Under the pieces are notes generated by a model, which was not told the DNA's origin, searched no databases, and was given only the letters and a program-made list of their open reading frames with translations. Position numbers and translations under genes: made by a program. This document shows positions 12,893 through 25,329 of a DNA stretch of 64,000 nt, in pieces. This DNA comes from Epiperipatus broadwayi. Lineage: Eukaryota; Onychophora; Udeonychophora; Euonychophora; Peripatidae. The first letter of the stretch is position 1, and every line of letters starts with the position of its first letter. Location: NCBI GenBank assembly GCA_028023455.1, contig JAQFVV010000002.1, positions 31,379,725 through 31,443,724 on the forward strand, read 5' to 3'.

Positions 12893-13720
12893 TTACAAAG
12901 AAGAAAGAAACCACTTTATTATCGATGAATAAACATTTGCAAATTTGAATTACAAATACAAACATGGGGAAAAATCAATATTACATTGTATTCTATATAA
13001 ATAAATTTCATAAATATATATATAATTTATATGTAATAATTTATTGACATTTTCAAAACCAACTATATACAATATTAAAGCATATAATGACCAATGTTTT
13101 AACAAAATAACACATTTGCTTTCAAATGAATAAAGATGTTATTACTTTGTTTATATAAATATATGAAAAGTTATAAAAAATTAAGAATTATAAAAAGAGT
13201 TACATCATATAAAATTTCAAAACAAAAGTCTATTTTTGTCCAAACAAAATCAAAATAAGGTGAAAATCAAGCTTGAGGTACTGACCAATCAATTGAATTT
13301 AAATTGATTTGTTGGTTTTTATTAAAGATAGTTTTTGATATTGTTGGTAGTTTGGCTGCTTCCTTTCATTTATTAATACATTTTGATATTTTCAAAGTCT
13401 CTATGATCTCTGGATATTCTTTGATGATGAATGTAGCATCTGTATAGGACTTTGATTTTGGGATAATCTGTGTGGCATCTTGTATCTAAAACATGAAGAG
13501 CAAATTCTCAGCATGTTAAATGATTTTTACTGTATTAATATGTTTATATTTTCTAGCACTGGTGCAATAACTATTTATTTTTATATTTGTGGCCTGGTTT
13601 GATCCTCAATAGGAAGTAAACCTTTTAGGTTCAATTAGAGTTGGAGAATGATGTTTTAAGGTTATAGCATCTTGAATCATGTCCAATTTTATCTGTGGCT
13701 TTATATATATATATATATAT

Positions 13721-15434
13721 TGTAATGGGCACATACACCGTTACATTATTTTTTTAAAAATTGAGACATTGAAAAGTTCGCATTTAAAAACTTCTTTTTT
13801 TTTTAAGACATAAAAATTGGAAAATAATTCTATCTTAAACTCGTATATATATAAGATCGCACAGATGAAAAAAATTATTAAAATAAAACTTTATTAAAAA
13901 GAGAAAAAGTATTTTAAAGGCAAAAACTTAAAAAGATTTAAAGATAAAAATATATCTTTAAGTTTTTGCAAAATAATTTAATTAATTCTATTGTATAAAA
14001 TGAAAATGATTATTTTAATTAGTAAAAGTAAACTAGCCCTTGGGCATTTCAAAATGCATAACCAAAGGTCAGATAGGAGAAGAAAAACAATAGGAACAGA
14101 ATGGCCAATGAAAGAAATCCATCAGGGAATTGGACCTCAGCGAGAAGACCATCACCATCGTCATGCCATAATGTCCTCTGGATCCGAAAGTCTACCATAA
14201 AAAGTGAGTGAAAATTAATTTAAGGAGAGATGTGTGACAGCAGTGGTGATATGTGTTAGTGTGGAGTTGAAGAAGAAGGGATTGAAAAGACGCACTCTTC
14301 AATCCCTTCAGTTCTGCTAAAAGGGAAAGAGAAATGACCAATTGTTTCTATATTGAGGACCAGCTAAAGTAAAAGACCTCCAGATGAATCAATAAAATGG
14401 CCGACAGCATGGACAATTAACACTGGAACCCAAATGGCAACGGTTTAAAGATGAACTTTTCTAAATGTGAGAAATATATAATTAATGAACATTTCTAAAC
14501 AAAAAGAACTCTAAATGCTAAAACCTTCAATATTCTAAATAGAAGAATTTCCTATCTGACCAAATGTAATCAGTTATTAATTATTTGATTGAATGTATTA
14601 TTTGTTTGTTAAATCATTTCCATTTTTTGATATTTTTATTAATATTTATTGTATAAATTACTTAAATGCATTAAATTTAAGTTGGGTATAGATGCTTGCA
14701 TGGATTTGTTAAAGGTTAATTATGTTTTTGTTTTCATATTTGATCAAAATATATAGACATTCGGTAAATAATGATACCTTATGGTGAGTATCTAAAATGT
14801 ATTTATTCGGATGTCTTTTAAGTTATTGGTGTCAATGCGGCATCTTATGATGAATGCCATTGGGTTTCTTATAAATTTCCCTCTGCAATTCCATCAATGA
14901 TTTTATATTTTGATCGTTTATGTTTATTTTGAAATGTTTTTAACTGTGTAATCTATGTAGCCGATCTGTACCCAACATTAAAATAACACACTTTCATAAA
15001 ATTCATCTGTGCGAACTTAAAAAATAAAAGTTTAAACGTAAATTAAATTCTAAAAAACAAAGTTAAAAGATGAGTTAAATTTTAAAGTAAAGTTCTGATG
15101 TTTTATAAAAGGAAAATTTTAAAAATAAAAGTGATTCTAAAATGATTCAAAATTTATATGTGCGTAAATAAATGTTTGGGTGTTAATTACTGGCAGTGGC
15201 TTCTTTTATTTTTTTTTAATAAATATTATTAGATAAGAATTCATATTTTATAAATCTCTGTGTCTCACTGAGCTACTGACATTGGGCTAACGGTCGGTCA
15301 AAATATATAAAATAAAATTAAAAAAATTTTTTTAACTTACGTATCTGCCTACTATATAAATTTTCTAGGTTCAAATGCCTAGTGGTGCCCTGTAGTGCAG
15401 ATATGCTAAGACTCCTTTCTTTCGGACCTTTATA
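13721..15434 (+). mobile_element. Solo-LTR-like repeat, copy 1
   Basis: Begins TGTAATGGGCACATAC directly after a (TA)n run and ends in a degraded terminus next to another TA run. It aligns along its length with 38651-40759, whose ends are TGTAAC and GTTACA, the typical TG...CA inverted ends of an LTR. Shared internal marks include AATAAAACTTTATTAAAAA, ATTCGGATGTCTTTTAAG and CTGGCAGTGGCTT. Relative to copy 2 it lacks about 474 bp at the ATTTAAGTTGGGTATAGA site near 14672. No internal retrotransposon genes flank it, hence 'solo'. The frames at 13991-14200 and 15318-15512 (minus) are not recognised proteins. Confidence 0.7.
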
Positions 15435-15639
15435 ATATATATATATAATGCCTACCTTGTTTTTAATTTGGTGTCTTGTTCTGTTTATAGTAATGGTATT
15501 ATAGCTAATCATTAATAAAATGCCAGGTATATGATTAATTTATTTTTCTAGAATATTTTTTTAAAAGAAAGACAATCCTTGTAAAAAGTGGCCAAAAGAT
15601 TTGGACTGGATAATGATGCTATATATATTGTGTTTTACT

Positions 15640-16540
15640 GAAGATTTGTGATGATGATGTTTTAGTTGTATTTATATATTGCAATATTTCCATCATCTAA
15701 TATGAGTATTGAATACCTTTAGGAAAATTTAACTTTATTTACATATTCCAAATACATTCAACTGTTAGTAATAACACAGGGGTTAGTATATGTACAATGT
15801 TTTGAGAGGTATTATTCTCCTTTTTTTTCAGGTGTTGCTGGCCTTGAGTATTATATTTTAAGGTAATGCTCTAACCAACTGAGCTATCCTGCCAAAGGCA
15901 ATAGTCAGTAGAAATTTCATATACTTATATATGAGGTTTATCCTTATTTCTCCACTTTTTTCCTAAGGGGAAACTTGGTTAGTGGTTTACATACATTATC
16001 TATAGTCACACTAGGTTGACTTATGGGATTGTTTACCATTGTCATGTACGCAGCTTCTTTAAATTTCATAGAGGAGAAAAGGTGCAAAAAAGAAAATTTA
16101 AGAAAACTGCTCACATAACAATGGCAAGCAATTCTGTAAGTTAACCTAGTGTGACTATACATAATGTATGGAAACCACTAATCAACTTTGTTCTTAGTTA
16201 AAATGTAAGAAAATCAGAAGGAATGTCATAGATAAGTATATGAAATTTCTACTAACTGTTGTCTTTGGCAGAATGGCTCAGATGGTTAGAGTGTTCCCTT
16301 AAAATTCAATAGCCAAGATTCTAAGAGTCCGAATTCAATTTCCATGCTAGTACTTTCACTGGTCAGGCCAGCAACACCTGAAGAAGAGGGGACAATAATA
16401 CCTCTTGAAACATTGTGCATATGCTAACCTGTGTGTTATTACTAACAGTTGAATGTATTTGAAATATTTAAATAAAGTTACATTTTTTAAAGATATTCAA
16501 TAATCATATTAGATGACGGAAATAGTCCAATATATAAATA
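15640..16540. mobile_element. Long tRNA-derived SINE, inverted dimer (pair 2)
   Basis: A minus copy (about 15640-16030) and a plus copy (about 16130-16540) meet head to head. Even sequence upstream of the tRNA-like heads is inverted: CACACTAGGTTGACTTA near 16008 against TAAGTTAACCTAGTGTG near 16137. The plus head reads GGCAGAATGGCTCAGATGG (A box), then CCGAATTCAATTTCC (B box, decayed), then GGTCAGGCCAGCAACACCTG. Because sequence outside the head is included, the inverted unit is larger than the SINE itself. Confidence 0.8.
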
Positions 16541-16559
16541 CATGCTACATATATGTGTA

Positions 16560-17480
16560 TGATTTTTATTATTTAATTGGCAACACCTAAATAGACATAC
16601 ATGTTATTTTTTACTAATCAATTTTCTGTAATTAACTCATCTTAACTTAAATAAACTTGTCTTGCTTAACTCACATAGTTTAAATCAGGGGTGGAGAATC
16701 TCTGGTCCTTGAAAGCTCTCAATCCATTCCACAAATCTTTTCAAAAACATATATAAAATAACCCTGTATAAAACTTACATTTAAACTATACAAACAATAA
16801 CACAGAATGAAGAGTGACACAGGGTATGAATATGGAAGCAAATATGCTCTGAAAGTGCTAAGTCAGAATTAACATAATTACAATACTTCACTGGTGTGTG
16901 TTGGAAGCACAGTATAATAATTATATGCACGTAAAGTAAAATATTTACTTTCTCAACTGTATCTTTTTCTCTCTCCAACTTTTATAACAGTTGAGTTTAT
17001 TCTATCAGAGATGCAATACTCTAACAAATTATTTATATGGTGTGGTCTATCTGACTATGGATTTAATCTATGGTATAGAGTATTTTAATTGTTTTCTATT
17101 GATTTTCACAGATAAATATATAGTAGCAAAAAAATGAAACTTGAATTTTACTTTGCTTTATTATTGTTTATTTTGGATTAAATTGTTTTATTAGGATAGC
17201 TACACAGGGTAAAATAAAAAAAATTGACACAGAAAATTGTGCATTTCAAAAGAAAAGAATGACTGCGTATTGCTTTTTATAGAAAGAAATAGTAAATTGA
17301 TGTGCCTAATATTTCTATAAAGTATTTCTGTTAATAAAGAGACATAATTTATCAAAACATTCTGAATACAACAGAAGTGTTGGGAAAGAAAAAAATATTA
17401 AAATAGAAATCTTGAAAAGGAGCTTCATCAAGAGATTATCATATGATTACCATTTCATATGCTTACACATGCAGTTAATA
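16560..17480. other. No gene seen
   Basis: AT-rich sequence. The minus frame at 16781-16978 is short and unrecognised. Nothing else stands out. Confidence 0.5.
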
Positions 17481-17487
17481 AGAGTAC

Positions 17488-18190
17488 TAAACTCTCCATA
17501 CACTAATGCCACCAACTGCAAACCTTTGCAATCAATGGGTGCAGAAAGGTTTGTGCATGAAATTCCTATATAGTCCCTACTCATCCAACATCCCCAAACT
17601 AGTTTCTAGCTTTTGGCTTTCATCAGTGAAGAGACTTGGATTTGAGAGCACTGAACTTAAATCTTAATATGTTATGCAACCCTCCAGCTGCCACCCATTA
17701 CCTATTTGGTTAATTATGAAGCTAGCAGCCCAAAATTAAAACACTATAATGTTTCCAACCCAAGTTCATTCATTTGTATGGTCATATAGATCTGAACTCA
17801 TTTCAGTATCTATACATTTTGGTGTCTTTGGTTTTTCAAAAACCAGTCACCATTATTATATGGGCAGGGCAGGTATGAAACTATCAAGAAATCACATAAA
17901 TGTATAGATGCTGAAATGAGTCCACATCTACATGATTATACAAGCAAATGAGCTTAAATAGGAAACATTATAGTATTTTCATCTTGGGCTCATAGCTTGC
18001 AGTGCTCTCAAATCAAAGGCTCTCATTGATGAAAGCCACAAGCTAGACACTAGTCTGGGTGTGTTGTATGAGTAGGCACTAGATAGGGATTTTGTATATG
18101 AACATTCCTGCACCCATTGATCATGAAGGCTTGCACTTGGTGACATAACTGTGTCAACTCTTATTAAGAGTCTGATATGTTTCAAAAGGG
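17488..18190. mobile_element. MITE-X, long copy with inverted halves
   Basis: Left end AAACTCTCCATACACTAATG, then CAATCAATGGGTGCAGAAAG, CTACTCATCCAACATCCCC and ACTAGTTTCTAGC. The same motifs return in reverse in the right half (GACACTAGTCTGGG, GCACCCATTGATCA). The centre also pairs: AGTATCTATACATTT near 17803 against AAATGTATAGATGCT near 17897. Inner sequence absent from short copies (TGCAACCCTCCAGCTGCC) also occurs in the copies at 59187 and 60030, so the long form is a recognisable variant. Confidence 0.75.
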
Positions 18191-19008
18191 TATAAACAAT
18201 CAGAAAATTCTCTGAAAGTAAGTTACTATTTTAAAAAAGCTGAAAATTCAAAACCATTTTCTGAGAGAGAGGATATAAAAGATTGCATCCTAACTGCTAT
18301 AGAATTAATCTGTCCAAAACATAAAAAGAAAGTAGGGAATATAAATATGTCATGAAGAATAGTTACAAAGTGAATTGGAAAAATTGTCATTAAATGTGGA
18401 ACTTTTTATTTTTAATTCACAAAAAAAAAATTATGGCCCACATTTCCCACTCCTAATGATTGGGATAAATTAATTAAATTTTTGATCAAATATAACAGGC
18501 TAATTTTTAAGTTGCTAATTTTTTTACAACTCACAAATAATATTTTAAATATTCAAATGGCCCTTGGCTGAAAAAAGGTTTCCCTCCTCTAGTTTAAGTG
18601 AATATGTACAGTCAGATTGTAATTATTAATTTACTATTTATTGTGTTAATGATTAATAAAAGACACTAATTAAAAAACTAATATTAATTAGTCTTAAAAT
18701 TTCTCTGCAATACTTCAAAGAAAATTGCTCTTTATTTGCGAGACATTCCAGAAAAATCATAAGTTACATCGATATGATAATGCTTAGCCCATAATTAACA
18801 TCACAAACTGGTGCCTAGATAGGTGGTGATAATTTAAGGTATGAGAAACCACTATATATGCTAAATGGCAAAAAGATCTTATGTGGATGCAGAACATTGC
18901 ACATTAAAGTAAAAAGAGTTTATTACAGCTTTTGCCTTGTCTAGTATTAAACAAACTAACAAATGTTGTGATGTCATAACTTATTGTTAAATAAAAGATT
19001 TTAAATGT

Positions 19009-19213
19009 AAAACTCTCCATACAGTAGCACCACTTAATGCCATCCAGGTGCAGTGCTCTCACATCCAAGGCTCCTCTCTAGTGAAAGCCACAAGCTAGAA
19101 ACTAGTCTGGGCATATTGGATGAGTATGCACTAGATAGGGATTTTATGCACAAACTTTCTTGCATCCATTGATTACTCTGATTTGCACTGAATGGTGCTA
19201 CTGTATGGAAAGT
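19009..19213. mobile_element. MITE-X, short copy
   Basis: Terminal inverted repeats AAACTCTCCATACAGTAGCA and TGCTACTGTATGGAAAGTTT bound a body of about 160 nt with CTAGAAACTAGTCTGGGC and TGCATCCATTGATTACTC. It is the most compact copy with both ends preserved. Confidence 0.8.
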
Positions 19214-19236
19214 TTAGCCTCTGTGTTCCTTTATTT

Positions 19237-19590
19237 GCTCCAATATATTATATAAATGCAATTTATCCACTCTACTTTGAATACTTTTTAGCAAAAACAT
19301 TTTATTGTACATATATGCATACACAATTTTACTTTTCAACTGCCCTGCAGTCTTCTTCGCAGCTATGATATAATGAACAAAATAAAATACATAAATATTG
19401 TTTACATTTTTATAGTATTATTTATATAATTATGTATTTTATTTTGTTTATTATATCATAACTCTGAAAAAGATAGCAGGGCAGTCAAAATGTAAGATTG
19501 TGTATGCATATATGTACAATAAAAGGTTTTTGCTAAAAAGTGTTCAAAGTAGAATGGATAAATTTTATGTAATAATATATTAGTCTGTAT
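19237..19590. repeat. Large near-perfect palindrome (family F)
   Basis: Arms of about 160 nt (19240-19400 and 19427-19586) are inverted. Paired blocks include TACTTTTTAGCAAAAAC with GTTTTTGCTAAAAAGTGTT, GTACATATATGCATACACA with TGTGTATGCATATATGTAC, and ACTGCCCTGC with GCAGGGCAGT. The spacer is under 30 nt. There are no genes, and I see no second copy in the window. Confidence 0.85.
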
Positions 19591-19599
19591 GTAAGCCAA

Positions 19600-21260
19600 A
19601 ACAATTTTATTACAGAATTGGATTCTAACAACTCAGTATTTCTATTATAAACTTAGTGTCCCAATGTATAGCCACTTTCAAATCTACATCACTTATTTTT
19701 TATAGGTTATATTAATAGCATTAGCTATCGAACTAGTTAGTATGTGTTTAGTCGCATGTATGTATATTCACATAATACAAATTCTATATTTTGTACTATA
19801 ATTTTAAAATGACGTTGTAAGTTTTATATACGGTATATCCCCATAAAAATGTTTAAATATAGTATTATTAATCTGATAACTTTTTGTGAAATAAAAAGTC
19901 ATCAAGTTATAAATTTGAAATTGTTTTTGACGTCTCTGACAAAATGAATAACGTAATAAAAAACTAAACATGTAATTTGCCATCCATATAACAAATAATG
20001 TATATTTTTTATATATATTGATAATTCAGTCCGTAGAATTAGTAGCATAAAAATAAACTAAAATAATTAACATTTAATGGAGTAATAAGTTTATCAAATC
20101 CAAACTGGATTGATTTCATTATTTCTATGGCGACTGACGGCGTATTATTAATCCTACTCTGACTGCTACTGACAAATGAACTTTCAAATGAAATCTGTTT
20201 TAATATTGAATGCAAAAAAAAAAACAATATTTGCTTGTTACATTATCAATGAAACTATTTGCCATTAATAAGTTATTTATAAGTAACTTATTGGCGTATA
20301 TTTATCAACTGTAAATGGAGTTTTTCAACAGCTGAAAAAACACGTTATTCAGTGTTTAGAAATAATGAACGTTAATATATATATATTGAAGCGTATATTT
20401 CTTCTCTTCACATACTGGATACGTAAATTAGAATTATAGTGAACCGAAAACAAAAATACTCTAGAGTATGTGTAACGATAAAACTATCATCATCACCCCT
20501 GTTATATTGATTTAAATCAGGATTTAAAAAATTCACAGATATGTAAAGTGGGATATTCTTACATTGTAATTATATATATATATGCTTGTTGAACATAAAA
20601 TATCTTCAAAACATCACATGAACACCATTACCGTTGCTGGCACTACTGTATGGAGAATTTGGTACTCTTATGGAATATCCTATATATATATTGCGTACAG
20701 GGCTCAAACCCGAACTACTGAGGCATTAACCGCTGCATAATTCATTTTACTGTTACAATATATATGTAGTCTTAAAAAATATAAATAGTCTGTACTTCAA
20801 TCTATATAATCATAGACATATAGAGGATTATAACCAAACTTAAAGAATAGGAGCTTATTTCTATTCTTTATTGTTTAATGACGTATGAGTGTTATATATT
20901 CATAGCTTCCGCGAATTTATTTCCGTATAAATTTGATTACATATTGATGGTTGTATATTAAAAACCCTTTGTAAACATTTTTATTGTTGTTGCGATTTAT
21001 ATATATAGATGACACTTTTAAATAAAAAAAAAACTGATTTTAGTATTCTGGGAAACCTGTAATTTTTTTCAGTTATCTGAAAATTTTCCAGCAAACTTAA
21101 TTTTTTTTTTTTTTTAGAAATTAGTTATAACCGATCTAGAAAAACCGCTTAATTATCCACTAGGAATTGGTATTTAACTATTTTGTATAAAGAAAGCAAT
21201 TAAAACTTATATGAACGACCTGTTGACTGGAGTCCTGTCTTTTTCGTTGGTTCTTGATAG
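19600..21260. other. No gene confirmed; weak exon-like frame and a tRNA-like patch
   Basis: On the minus strand a frame ending at 20039 follows a T-rich tract and ..AAAACAG (about 20195), which would make a splice acceptor; the roughly 50-residue serine-rich product is not recognised. A GC-richer patch near 20690-20745 reads on the minus strand as CGGTTAATGCCTCAGTAG then TTCGGGTTTGAGCCC. It resembles a tRNA A/B-box pair and is flanked by TA runs, so it may be a SINE fragment. A MITE-X end fragment (GGCACTACTGTATGGAGAA) lies near 20639. Confidence 0.3.
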
Positions 21261-21278
21261 AAAATTGCCTAGAGTTTT

Positions 21279-21390
21279 TTTTTTCTCCATGTGTCATAGC
21301 ATCGGCCGGGACGCGAACCCACAACCGTCTGCAACCAACTACTTGCTTGCATGGCGGCTGCGATACCTCTCGGCTAATAACGCAAGACAA
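21279..21390 (-). mobile_element. Short tRNA-derived SINE (second head type) with 18-bp target duplication
   Basis: The minus strand reads TTATTAGCCGAGAGGTATCG (A-box region), GGGTTCGCGTCCCGGCC (excellent B box) and the tail GCTATGACACATGG plus A-run. An exact 18-bp direct repeat AAAATTGCCTAGAGTTTT flanks it (21261-21278 and 21391-21408). It is the best-preserved of the two copies of this head type, the other being at 7701. The overlapping frames at 21178 (minus) and 21211 (plus) are SINE read-through. Confidence 0.88.
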
Positions 21391-21707
21391 AAAATTGCCT
21401 AGAGTTTTACTCTAAAATGTACAATTTGAAATTGGTTAACTTTTTTTATCTTCATTTATAGTCAGAGCAGAGCAGCTCTTTAAAAATATAGAAGAACCTA
21501 GAAATAACCCCCTTAAAATGACTAATCTGCAAAATCTAGTTGTGTAAATTTAATTTATAAATGATACATTATTTTAAAGTATTCCGTTTATTCCTATTTA
21601 CAAATCTGAATTCACAATGCAATTACATACTAAGTTATCTGTTTAAACCACTTGATAACCATTTCTTATGCTTGCTCAAGATGTTAAAACAGATGCAAAA
21701 ATTCTAG

Positions 21708-21838
21708 TGCAAGCCAGTGTAATCAATGGATGCTAGAAAGTTTGTGCATAAAATTCCTATCTAGTACCTACTCATTGCAATATCCCCAGACTAGTTTTTA
21801 GCTTGTGGCTTTTATCAGTGAGGAGCCTTGGATCTTTT
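21708..21838. mobile_element. MITE-X fragment
   Basis: Contains AATCAATGGATGCTAGAAAG, CCTACTCATTGCAATATCCC and TCAGTGAGGAGCCTTGGATC, i.e. one half of the family without terminal repeats. An AAACTCTCCAT end fragment lies 300 nt further on (about 22134). The 99-codon frame at 21828-22127 starts at this fragment and is unrecognised. Confidence 0.7.
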
Positions 21839-22402
21839 TAAAGTAGATCTCTTGATTTTAAAGTATCTTTTACATCGTCTTTTTATTATATCATCAGATC
21901 AAATGGCACATGAATACCAAAATGATAGAGTACTGCGGTTATATTTAGTCATATGCAAAGCTGCTCTTAAAATGCAACTACTTTGGGGGAAATACCACTT
22001 TGTTATCCTCTATCAAAATCAAACAATCTTTTTCTCACATGAACTCATATATATTGATGAACAAGTATACCCCATTTACAATATACGTATTTTAAACAGA
22101 AATGCATCATCTCCATTTATATATTAAAATAAAAACTCTCCATGATAACATTTAATTAATAAAATATTATCCCTGCAGGTGTTTAAACCAAGATTTAATA
22201 TAATAGGCATGTGTTTAATAATATAATATGATGAACTATTAAGAAAATATTAAACTAATATTAAAAAATTCAATATAACTGTGTATTGTCAGTGCAGTAA
22301 ATATTGTTGAAATTGATAAACTAAATGTGTGGGTCCGTGTAGTGCATGCCTAAATGTGAAAGAATAGGCTACATAAATTATTTAAGAATAGATTTTGAAT
22401 TA

Positions 22403-22755
22403 AATATATAAATTTATTAAGCACTAGCAGATGATCTAATAATAACATGAAAGGCTATAACCTTCGACAGAAGTGCCTTAAAAATGCTTATGTGACAGCC
22501 AATCAGATGTAATAATGACTGCACATGGAACTCTCAATTCAAGAATGCAAGCCAGAACTTATTTATATATAAATTTAAGTAGAGAAGAAGGTGGGTTCCC
22601 ATTTTTTTCTCGTAGTTCTGGCTTGTGTTTTGAATTGAGAGTTCCACATGCAGTCATTATTACATCTGATCAGCTGTCACATAAGCATTTTTAAGCACTT
22701 CTGTTGAAGGTTTTAGCCTTTCACATTATTATTATTTAGAATTAAAGAATTTATA
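22403..22755. repeat. Large palindrome (family G)
   Basis: Arms of about 150 nt (22403-22560 and 22612-22755) are inverted. Examples are AATGACTGCACATGGAACTC with GAGTTCCACATGCAGTCATT, AAGCCAGAACT with AGTTCTGGCTT, and AATGCTTATGTGACAG with CTGTCACATAAGCATT. The loop of about 50 nt contains AGAGAAGAAGGTGGGTTCCC. There is no coding potential. Mismatches between arms are few, so it is fairly young. Confidence 0.85.
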
Positions 22756-22829
22756 TATTATTATTATTTTGAAGAGTGTTTAAAGACAGAGTGAAAAAAA
22801 TAGGTAGCTGTTTTTATTTCTAAAGTCAA

Positions 22830-23110
22830 TTTTATGATGACAAAAAGTGTATAAAGTAGTTGTGGAGTGGATTGAAGCCTATCCATTAAAGTATGAAGAA
22901 TGGCTATCTTAATATCTGAGCATTGAATGTATATATGTGTGGAGATGATAATCTGGACCAACTGATGAGTGCTGGTTTAGCACAAAATATAAATATTGGT
23001 GATTATTTATCTTTCCGACACTGTGTGATCATGTGTGTCAGCAGTATGAGATAGCATGGATAGTTGAGGGTCATATGAAAGCCTGAGTTCAAACCCCTAT
23101 ATATTACCTA
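22830..23110 (+). repeat. Dispersed repeat, family D (copy 2)
   Basis: Contains GATTGAAGCCTATCCATTAA, GATAATCTGGACCAACTGAT, GTGCTGGTTTAGCACAAAAT and, at the 3' side, CCTGAGTTCAAACCCC (B-box-like). The order is the same as in the other family D copies. Confidence 0.7.
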
Positions 23111-23559
23111 TTGGAGTGCAGGTATGAAAAAGCCTGTACTTTAAAAAAAATTTATGTATTAAATAAATTATTATAAACTCCTTATAATCGAGTATTAAGA
23201 AAAGGGTAATAGTTAATATTCAAAACTTTTATATTGACTAAGCATGCTTTCAGCAAATGACTGCCAGAATCAGTGCTATTTTGATTAGCAGTTGAAAATT
23301 ATGCCCATATATGGATGTGATTTATTATGTAGATAAGGCATCTACTATGTGTCATATATGTTTATTCCACTTTCAGTACTATGTTCTTAATATCTATGAT
23401 ATGATGGTGGTAATATCTTAGGTTTCACATGTAAATTATTATTGTTTTAGTAAATCTATTTTTAATCAAACCAATTTTTGGATGTGTTTGAATCTTATCT
23501 CTTGGTAAGAATTTTTTTATTTAAAGATAATTACATAAATGTGTATGTAATCATTGTTC

Positions 23560-24350
23560 TCCATGTTTTTCTGAAGGTTTGTGGTGATGGTGTTCTAGCT
23601 GTATTTTTATATTGGACTATTTCCATCATCTAATATGTGTGTTGAATGTCTTTAGAAAACTTTAATTTTATTTAAATATTCCAAATGCATTCAACTGTAG
23701 TAATATCACAGCAAACAGATTAGTATATGCACCAACTGTTAGTAATATCACAGCAAACAACTGTTAGTAATATCACATTAAACAGGTTAGTATATGCACT
23801 AACTGTTAGTAATATCACAGCAAACAATTGTTAGTAATATCACATTAAACAGGTTATTATATGTACTAACTGTTAGTAATATCACAACAAACAGGTTAGT
23901 ATATGCACCAACTGTTAGTAATATCACAGCAAACAACTGTTAGTATTTTCATAGCAAACAGGTTAGTATATGCACTAACTGTTAGTAATATCACAGCAAA
24001 CAGGTTAGTATATGCACAACGTTTCAAGAGCTATTTTTCTCCCCTCTTCTTCAGATGTTGCTGGCCTGACCAGTGACAGTACTAGCATGGGATTCGAACC
24101 TGGGTCCTTAGATTCTTGATTATTGAATTTTAAGGTACTGCTCTAATCAACTGTTGTGCATATACTAATCTGTTTGCTGTAATATTATTAACAGTTGTTT
24201 GCTGTGATATTACTAACAGTTGGTGCATATACTAACCTGTTTGCTGTGATATTACTAACAGTTGAATGCATTTGGAATATTTAAATAAAATTAACCTTTT
24301 CTAAAGACATTCAACACACACATTAGATGATGGAAATAGTCCAATATAAA
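23560..24350. mobile_element. Long tRNA-derived SINE, inverted dimer with expanded arm (pair 3)
   Basis: The minus copy runs from its 3' end near 23560 (CCATGTTTTTCTGAAGGTTT) to its head near 24150, with an intact B box GGATTCGAACCTGGG on the plus strand at 24092. It is joined directly to a plus-oriented 3' half (about 24150-24350). Between the minus copy's 3' end and its body is a local tandem expansion (separate entry). Confidence 0.8.
23690..24010. repeat. SINE-derived minisatellite
   Basis: Units built from AACTGTTAGTAATATCAC, AGCAAACA(G/A) and GGTTAGTATATGCAC repeat in variable order about six times. The same words, inverted and fewer, follow at 24150-24260. Each word is part of the normal 3' region of the long SINE (there ATGCTAACCTGTGTGTTATT then ACTAACAGTTG), so the array grew from SINE sequence. 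Confidence 0.85.
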
Positions 24351-24852
24351 AATACAGATTGTTTTCAATGTGTCTGCTTACAATCAGCTAAAAACTGAAA
24401 ATACTAATAGAGATTAAATTTTATTGCAATGCAAAAAAAATAAAAAAAATTATGTTTATAAGTATAGTTTCTTCAACAGTAAATATGCCAGTCATGTGAG
24501 CAAGATTTATCTTATTTAAATACATATAAAACTGTTTCTATCAAATGTTTTTAGCTGACCAGTATAGAGGAAATAGATAATGAATTCTGAAAATGGGGCC
24601 ATTATTATCAGTAAGGGATTTAATAGCAACATAGTTGCAAAAGAAGTAGACTTGCTTTGATCATAACTATTATTCTATGAAAGTGTGCTAATTTTGGTGT
24701 GACGCATAATAAGCTTTTAGACAATTAGCATAAATAGTCCTTTTAAAATAATATATATAAACATTAAAAGCCTAAAGCTAAACTAGTCAGTAAAATAATC
24801 AAATATCTCAAATTCACAACTAACACCAGACAGCTAAAGAAAATAAACTCTA

Positions 24853-25110
24853 AAACAGAACCAATGGTTTGACTGCTACAGGCAGACTTCTCAATTATAA
24901 AGGACTACAAGGACAATAAATTTATACTAAACATTACCCACAATTCCACTTCTGACGGCATTAACTTATATAAAAGTTATTTTAATATTAAGAGTGTGTG
25001 GGACGTAAATGGAATTGTGGGTAATGTTTAGTATAAATTTATTATCTTTTAGTTCTTTACTCTTGAGAAGGCTGCTTGTAGCAGTGAAACCATTAGTTGT
25101 GTTTTACAAT
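24853..25110. repeat. Fold-back element (family H)
   Basis: Arms of about 100 nt, 24853-24950 and 25002-25110, are inverted. ATTTATACTAAACATTACCC pairs with GGGTAATGTTTAGTATAAAT, and GACTGCTACAGGCAG pairs with CTGCTTGTAGCAGT. The loop is about 50 nt. A partial MITE-X (AAACTCTCCATAG near 25141) follows directly. Confidence 0.8.
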
Positions 25111-25329
25111 TTATAACAATACTATTTTTTACAGAGGCAAAACTCTCCATAGTTTGCTTCTATGAAAAGCAGCTTGTGTACGCATAAAGAATGGTGATCA
25201 TGTGATGTTTGATGGTTTAATTACAACACTATTTAACTGAACAGGATGTAGCTGGAGCTTCCAATGAATTATATCATATGTAATCCTATTATCACCATCC
25301 ATAAGCCCAAAACTCAGATCAACCTCTCA

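Noticed and set aside
21828-22127. 99-codon plus-strand frame as a gene
   Set aside because: It starts in a MITE-X fragment, is unrecognised, and is bounded by repeat debris.
23690-24010. CRISPR-like array
   Set aside because: Units vary in order and length, spacers are not unique, and the words come from the adjacent SINE. The genome is eukaryotic.
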